Positions 14,016 through 16,997 of a stretch of DNA of 16,997 nt are shown piece after piece (within the stretch, counting starts at the first letter, position 1; every line of letters begins with the position of its first letter). A program made the position numbers and the translations under genes. The stretch is taken from the NCBI GenBank assembly GCA_951800675.1, contig CATOKC010000074.1, forward strand, positions 1 to 16,997, read 5' to 3'. The stretch comes from an uncultured Oscillibacter sp. Its GTDB lineage: Bacteria > Bacillota_A > Clostridia > Oscillospirales > Oscillospiraceae. The notes beneath the pieces are model-generated. The model was given only the letters and a program-made list of their open reading frames with translations, ran no database searches and was not told the origin of the DNA.

Positions 14016-14225
14016 ATGCTTTTTCGAAAGGACATCGATCCCCGCTGCGCCTACTGCAAGCGGGGACAGCAGCTCAACGAGCGGGAGGTGGCCTGTGTGA
14101 AACGGGGCGTGGTGCCGGTGGAGCACTCCTGCCGGGCGTTTCGTTACGACCCCTTGAAGCGCGTTCCGCCCCGCCCGGCGGCGCTGGACACCAGGAAGCT
14201 CAGCGAGGAGGATTTTTCCCTCTGA
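14016..14225 (+). CDS. Small four-cysteine protein, putative zinc-binding, unknown function
   Basis: A 69-residue basic protein starting MLFRKDIDPRCAYCKRG. Four cysteines (11, 14, 27, 39) in a Cx2C-x12-C-x11-C pattern suggest one small zinc-binding knuckle. The aromatic CRAFRYDPLKR stretch (39-49) and the closing KLSEEDFSL resemble conserved tails of short clostridial proteins, but I cannot name a family. The ATG has a strong ribosome site (GGGAGG, 5 nt upstream). GC content and codon use match its neighbours, which argues for a real gene. It lies 66 bp after the clp-like gene and may be cotranscribed with it. The hairpin after its stop separates it from the EFR1 gene. Confidence 0.8.
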   Translation: MLFRKDIDPRCAYCKRGQQLNEREVACVKRGVVPVEHSCRAFRYDPLKRVPPRPAALDTRKLSEEDFSL

Positions 14226-14243
14226 AACCCTTGGAATTCATAC

Positions 14244-14279
14244 AAGCCGCCCTGGCGAGGACCTTCGCCGGGGCGGCTT
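14244..14279 (+). terminator. Strong hairpin after the small Cys protein, weak terminator or processing site
   Basis: 15-bp arms (14244-14258 and 14265-14279) pair with a single G-U wobble and a 6-nt loop. The T tract is only CTTC, so termination is likely partial. It ends 26 bp before the next ATG, so some readthrough into the EFR1 gene is plausible. Confidence 0.6.
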
Positions 14280-14305
14280 CACAAAGACCGAAAAGGAGGC
14301 CTTTC

Positions 14306-15127
14306 ATGGAACTGCGGCAAATCACAGCCCTTTCTTACAGCGCCACCGGCGTGACGGACAAGGCGGTCCGCACCCTGGCGGAGGCCCTGGCGGCGGAGCT
14401 GTCCCTGCCCCTGACCTGCCGGAGCTTCACAAAGCCGGGAGAGCGGGAGGAGAATTTGAGCTTCGGCAAGGGGGAGCTGGTTATCGTGGGCTCTCCCACC
14501 TACGCGGGCCGGATGCCCAATAAAATTGCCCCGGATTTTCAGGCCCGGCTTCAAGGAAGCGGAGCTCTGGCGGTGGCGGCGGTGACCTTTGGCAACCGGG
14601 CCTATGAGAACTCCCTGGCGGAGCTCTGCACCCTGTTGGAGGCCAAAGGCTTTCATACCGTGGCGGCGGGGGCCTTCCCGGGCCGCCACGCCTTTACCGA
14701 CGCCCTGGGGGAGGGCCGACCCGACTGGGACGACAAGCGGGCCATCCAGCAGTTTGCCAAGGGGATTGCCGGAAAGCTTCGGAAGCTGGAAGCGGTTCCG
14801 CCGCCGGTGGAGGTCCCGGGAGACCCGGAAGCGCCCTATTACATACCCAAGGGTCTGGACGGGGAGCCGGTGAAGTTTTTGAAGGCCAAGCCAAAAACGG
14901 ACCTGGGCAAATGCTGTAACTGCGGCGTCTGCGCCCGAACCTGCCCCATGGGGGCCATCGACCCGAAGAACGTGGCGGAGGTGCCGGGGACCTGCATCAA
15001 ATGCCAGTCCTGCGTGCGGAAGTGCACCCACCACGCTAAGTACTTCGATGACCCGGCGTTTCTCTCCCACGTGGCCATGCTGGAGAAAAATTTTCAGGAG
15101 CCAAAGGAAATGGAAACCTTCCTATAA
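14306..15127 (+). CDS. EFR1-family flavodoxin/ferredoxin fusion protein
   Basis: A 273-residue cytoplasmic electron carrier. The N-terminal half is flavodoxin-like: SYSATGVTDKAV (10-21) is the FMN phosphate loop and VGSPTYAGRMP (61-71) the second flavin loop. The C-terminal part holds two 4Fe-4S motifs: Cys203, 206, 209 and 213-Pro, then Cys230, 233, 236 and 240. This layout is the EFR1 family ('ferrodoxin') common in anaerobic Clostridia and methanogens. It probably passes low-potential electrons between a flavin partner and iron-sulfur enzymes; the partners are not visible here. The ATG at 14306 follows AAAAGGAGG. It forms the last plus-strand unit before a shared terminator. Confidence 0.92.
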   Translation: MELRQITALSYSATGVTDKAVRTLAEALAAELSLPLTCRSFTKPGEREENLSFGKGELVIVGSPTYAGRMPNKIAPDFQARLQGSGALAVAAVTFGNRAYENSLAELCTLLEAKGFHTVAAGAFPGRHAFTDALGEGRPDWDDKRAIQQFAKGIAGKLRKLEAVPPPVEVPGDPEAPYYIPKGLDGEPVKFLKAKPKTDLGKCCNCGVCARTCPMGAIDPKNVAEVPGTCIKCQSCVRKCTHHAKYFDDPAFLSHVAMLEKNFQEPKEMETFL

Positions 15128-15130
15128 AGC

Positions 15131-15158
15131 AAAACCGGGGACATAAGTCCCCGGTTTT
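15131..15158. terminator. Bidirectional Rho-independent terminator
   Basis: A perfect 12-bp stem (15131-15142 with 15147-15158) with loop ATAA. The arms begin AAAA and end TTTT, followed by CTTATT on the plus strand. On the minus strand the stem comes 1 bp after the stop of gluQ. It serves both the EFR1 gene and gluQ, which converge here. Confidence 0.92.
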
Positions 15159-15159
15159 C

Positions 15160-16101
15160 TTATTCAAATAAATGCGCCGGAAGCCGGATATCCTCCTGTG
15201 GAACCGTTTCCCAGGAAAACTCCCCCAGCAGTTCCTCTGCCGAAGCGGGCCCGCCGGAAGGGTGAAAGCCCGCAAGCTCTGCCAGCCGTCCCAGCAGTTC
15301 CTCCGCCGTGACCCGGTCTCGAAGGCTGTCCAGCCCCGCGTCGGCGTCCCTTTTGGAGAGCCGCCGCCCGTCGGGGGCCAGCAGGAGGGGGAAGTGGATA
15401 AACTCCGGCGGCGTCAGCCCCAGAAGCTGGTAAAGGTAAAGTTGCCGGGGCGTAGAGGACAGCAGGTCCGCCCCCCGGACCACCTCTGTCACCCCCATGG
15501 CGGCGTCGTCCACCACCACCGCCAGCTGATAGGCAAACATGCCGTCGGACCGGCGGAGGAGAAAATCCCCGCAGTCCCGTGCCAGATGTTCGGCGCAAGG
15601 CCCCATGTGACCGTCAGTAAAGGAATATTCCTTGTCGGGTACTCGCAGCCGTAAGGCAGGAGGGCGGCGCCTTGCCCGTTCTTCTCGTTCTGTGGGGGTC
15701 AAGGTCCGGCAGGTTCCGGCGTAGACGGTCTGGTCATCCTCCCGATGGGGAGCGCTGGCGGCGTGGAGCTCCGCCCGGGTGCAGAAGCAAGGATAGACCA
15801 GCCCTTGAGCCTCTAACCGCTCCAGAGCGGCCTGATAGAGCGCCGCCCTTTGGCTTTGGAAATAGGGTTCGTTCGGCCCGGAGACTTCCGGTCCCTGGTC
15901 CCAGTCCAGTCCCAGCCAGCGGAGGTCCCGGATCATTTGCTCCGCATAACGCATAGGACAGCGGGCGGTGTCCAGATCCTCAATCCGCAGAACGATGCTT
16001 CCACCCTTTTGCCGGGCGCTGAGCCAGGCCAGGAGGCAGCAGAGAATGTTCCCCAGATGAATGCGCCCGCTGGGGGAGGGGGCGAAACGGCCAACGGTCA
16101 T
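15160..16101 (-). CDS. gluQRS: Glutamyl-Q tRNA(Asp) synthetase
   Basis: A 313-residue paralogue of the GluRS catalytic core, without an anticodon-binding domain, that attaches glutamate to queuosine-34 of tRNA(Asp). The HIGH-type motif is RFAPSPSGRIHLGN (5-18), RIEDLDTAR (39-47) binds glutamate/ATP, and the KMSKS-type motif is RRLSKRD (246-252). The zinc site expected for GluQ is visible as Cys105 and Cys107 in YPCFCTRAEL, Tyr127 and Cys131. Length and domain end match GluQRS rather than full GluRS (about 470-490 residues). The ATG at 16101 is preferred over the longer frame because AAGAAGG precedes it and MTVGRFAPSPSG is the family start. It lies 58 bp after the FakA-like gene with only a hairpin between and no promoter seen, so readthrough is likely. 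Confidence 0.94.
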   Translation of the reverse strand: MTVGRFAPSPSGRIHLGNILCCLLAWLSARQKGGSIVLRIEDLDTARCPMRYAEQMIRDLRWLGLDWDQGPEVSGPNEPYFQSQRAALYQAALERLEAQGLVYPCFCTRAELHAASAPHREDDQTVYAGTCRTLTPTEREERARRRPPALRLRVPDKEYSFTDGHMGPCAEHLARDCGDFLLRRSDGMFAYQLAVVVDDAAMGVTEVVRGADLLSSTPRQLYLYQLLGLTPPEFIHFPLLLAPDGRRLSKRDADAGLDSLRDRVTAEELLGRLAELAGFHPSGGPASAEELLGEFSWETVPQEDIRLPAHLFE

Positions 16102-16127
16102 ATTGGAACCTTCTTTCAAACGCAGAC

Positions 16128-16154
16128 AGGCCCGGACCCAAACGGTCCGGGCCT
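16128..16154 (-). terminator. Hairpin after the FakA-like gene, probable partial terminator
   Basis: A perfect 11-bp stem (16128-16138 with 16144-16154) with a 5-nt loop, starting 5 bp past the fakA-like stop on the minus strand. The following bases are GTCTGCGTTTG, a broken T tract, so termination may be incomplete and gluQ may be read through. Confidence 0.6.
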
Positions 16155-16159
16155 TCCGC

Positions 16160-16997
16160 TTATTCCATGGAAATAATATAGTAGTACACAGGCTGTCCGC
16201 CGGAGAGGACCATGACCTCCGCACCGGGACAGGCGCATTCAAAGAGGGATCCCGCTTCCTGCGCGTCCTCCTCCTTCACATCCTCACCGAAGTACAGCGA
16301 GATGAAGGACACATTCCGTTCCGCTACGTCCGCGGCCAGCCTCTCCAGAAGGCTTTGGAGAGACCCGTCTGTCCCAAAGAGCTTGCCCTCCTTCAGGGCC
16401 AGATAATCCCCCTCTTTGATGTCAAAGCCGTCGAAATCCGAATCCCGGGCCGCATAGGTAATCTGCGCGGTGGTGACGCCGGAGAGGGAATCCGTCATGG
16501 CTCCCGCCAGAGTCTCGGCGTCCGGGGCCTCAAAGTCCACGTTCATCATAGCGGTGATGCCCTGGGGCACCGTTTTGGTGGGAATGACCACCACATTTTT
16601 CTCCGTCAGCGCCGCGCACTGCTGGGCGGCCATGATGATGTTCCCGTTGTTGGGCAGGATGAACACCGTCTCGGCGGGAATTCGGTCCACGCCCTCCAAA
16701 ATGCTCTCCGTGGAGGGGTTCATGGTCTGTCCGCCGGACACCACGCCGTCCACGCCCAGGTCTTGGAACACGGCGGCCAGGCCGTCCCCGGCGCAGACAG
16801 AGAGGAAGCCGTACTTTTTCTCCGGCGGGGCCACAATGTGGATGCTCTCCACGCTTCCGGCGGCTTCCGCCTCGTCCATCTCCAGGTCGTCCACACTCTG
16901 GACCTTTTTCCCGGCGGCCACGTCCTCGTACTGGGTCCGCATGTTTTCAATCTTCGCCAGCTCCAGGGTGCCGTATTTCTGGCCCTCCGTCAGCGCG
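16160..16997 (-). CDS. DAK2/FakA-like (YloV family) protein, 3' part only
   Basis: The gene enters from beyond the right edge, leaving 278 C-terminal codons and no start. The visible part includes the linker and C-terminal domain of fatty acid kinase catalytic subunits. Recognisable pieces are ALTEGQKYGTLELAKIENMR at the edge, VAPPEKKYGFLSVCAGDGLA, VDGVVSGGQTMNPSTESIL, FILPNNGNIIMAAQQ and VVVIPTKTVPQGITAM. The N-terminal DAK2/DhaL kinase domain would lie outside the window. FakA phosphorylates fatty acids presented by FakB (DegV family) proteins so they can enter phospholipid synthesis. Whether this is true FakA or a paralogue depends on the missing part. It ends with TAA at 16160-16162 and is followed by a hairpin and gluQ. 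Confidence 0.93.
   Translation of the reverse strand, partial: ALTEGQKYGTLELAKIENMRTQYEDVAAGKKVQSVDDLEMDEAEAAGSVESIHIVAPPEKKYGFLSVCAGDGLAAVFQDLGVDGVVSGGQTMNPSTESILEGVDRIPAETVFILPNNGNIIMAAQQCAALTEKNVVVIPTKTVPQGITAMMNVDFEAPDAETLAGAMTDSLSGVTTAQITYAARDSDFDGFDIKEGDYLALKEGKLFGTDGSLQSLLERLAADVAERNVSFISLYFGEDVKEEDAQEAGSLFECACPGAEVMVLSGGQPVYYYIISME

Noticed and set aside
14279..15070. A 263-codon minus-strand frame opposite the EFR1 gene
   Set aside because: It is antisense to a gene with two complete 4Fe-4S motifs and a good ribosome site; its product is low-complexity.
1..16997. CRISPR array, tRNA, rRNA, insertion sequence or prophage
   Set aside because: No repeat-spacer pattern, cloverleaf, rRNA core sequence, transposase or integrase was found on either strand by eye.

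Overview
The window looks like chromosomal DNA from a GC-rich, Gram-positive anaerobe of the Clostridia, most likely an Oscillospiraceae-type gut bacterium (Flavonifractor / Lawsonibacter / Oscillibacter relatives). This rests on gene content: an SLH-anchored lysozyme, a group II ECF transporter module next to truA, an EFR1-type flavodoxin-ferredoxin, a PadR/HAAS module, a FakA-like protein, GGAGG ribosome sites and sigma-A-type promoters. No species was identified by search. I see no tRNA, rRNA, CRISPR array, insertion sequence or prophage gene. No gap between genes exceeds about 210 bases.

Layout. (1) 1-1961: a minus-strand S-layer lysozyme with its own terminator, a sigma-A promoter and a leader that may hold an attenuator. 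(2) 1996-2715: a plus-strand GyrI-like protein, closed by a 38-nt perfect palindrome shared with the convergent next unit. (3) 2715-4489: a minus-strand PadR repressor overlapping a membrane protein made of a HAAS-like prefix plus a divergent FtsW/RodA (SEDS) core. Its consensus promoter is embedded in a 23-bp perfect inverted repeat. (4) 4543-11635: a long plus-strand run, probably one or two operons: rRNA-type methyltransferase, EcfA1, EcfA2, EcfT, an unknown membrane-anchored protein, TruA, a DUF5711-like protein and CvpA. Several of these genes overlap or are separated by fewer than 25 bases. (5) 11720-13949: a ClpE/ClpC-type AAA+ unfoldase gene broken by an internal deletion of about 74 bases that also shifts the frame. 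(6) 14016-15158: a small four-cysteine protein and an EFR1-family flavodoxin/ferredoxin, ending at a bidirectional terminator. (7) 15160-16997: minus-strand glutamyl-Q tRNA(Asp) synthetase, preceded by the 3' part of a FakA-like DAK2 gene that runs off the window.

How it works together. The ECF genes encode a complete energizing module with no substrate-binding S component nearby, so it should be shared by S proteins encoded elsewhere. TruA and GluQRS modify tRNA, and the first methyltransferase probably modifies rRNA. The SLH lysozyme, the SEDS-like protein and CvpA point to cell-envelope work. The best candidates for something new are the PadR-controlled HAAS-SEDS pair with its unusual operator, the disrupted Clp gene, and the unknown 302-residue protein inserted between ecfT and truA.
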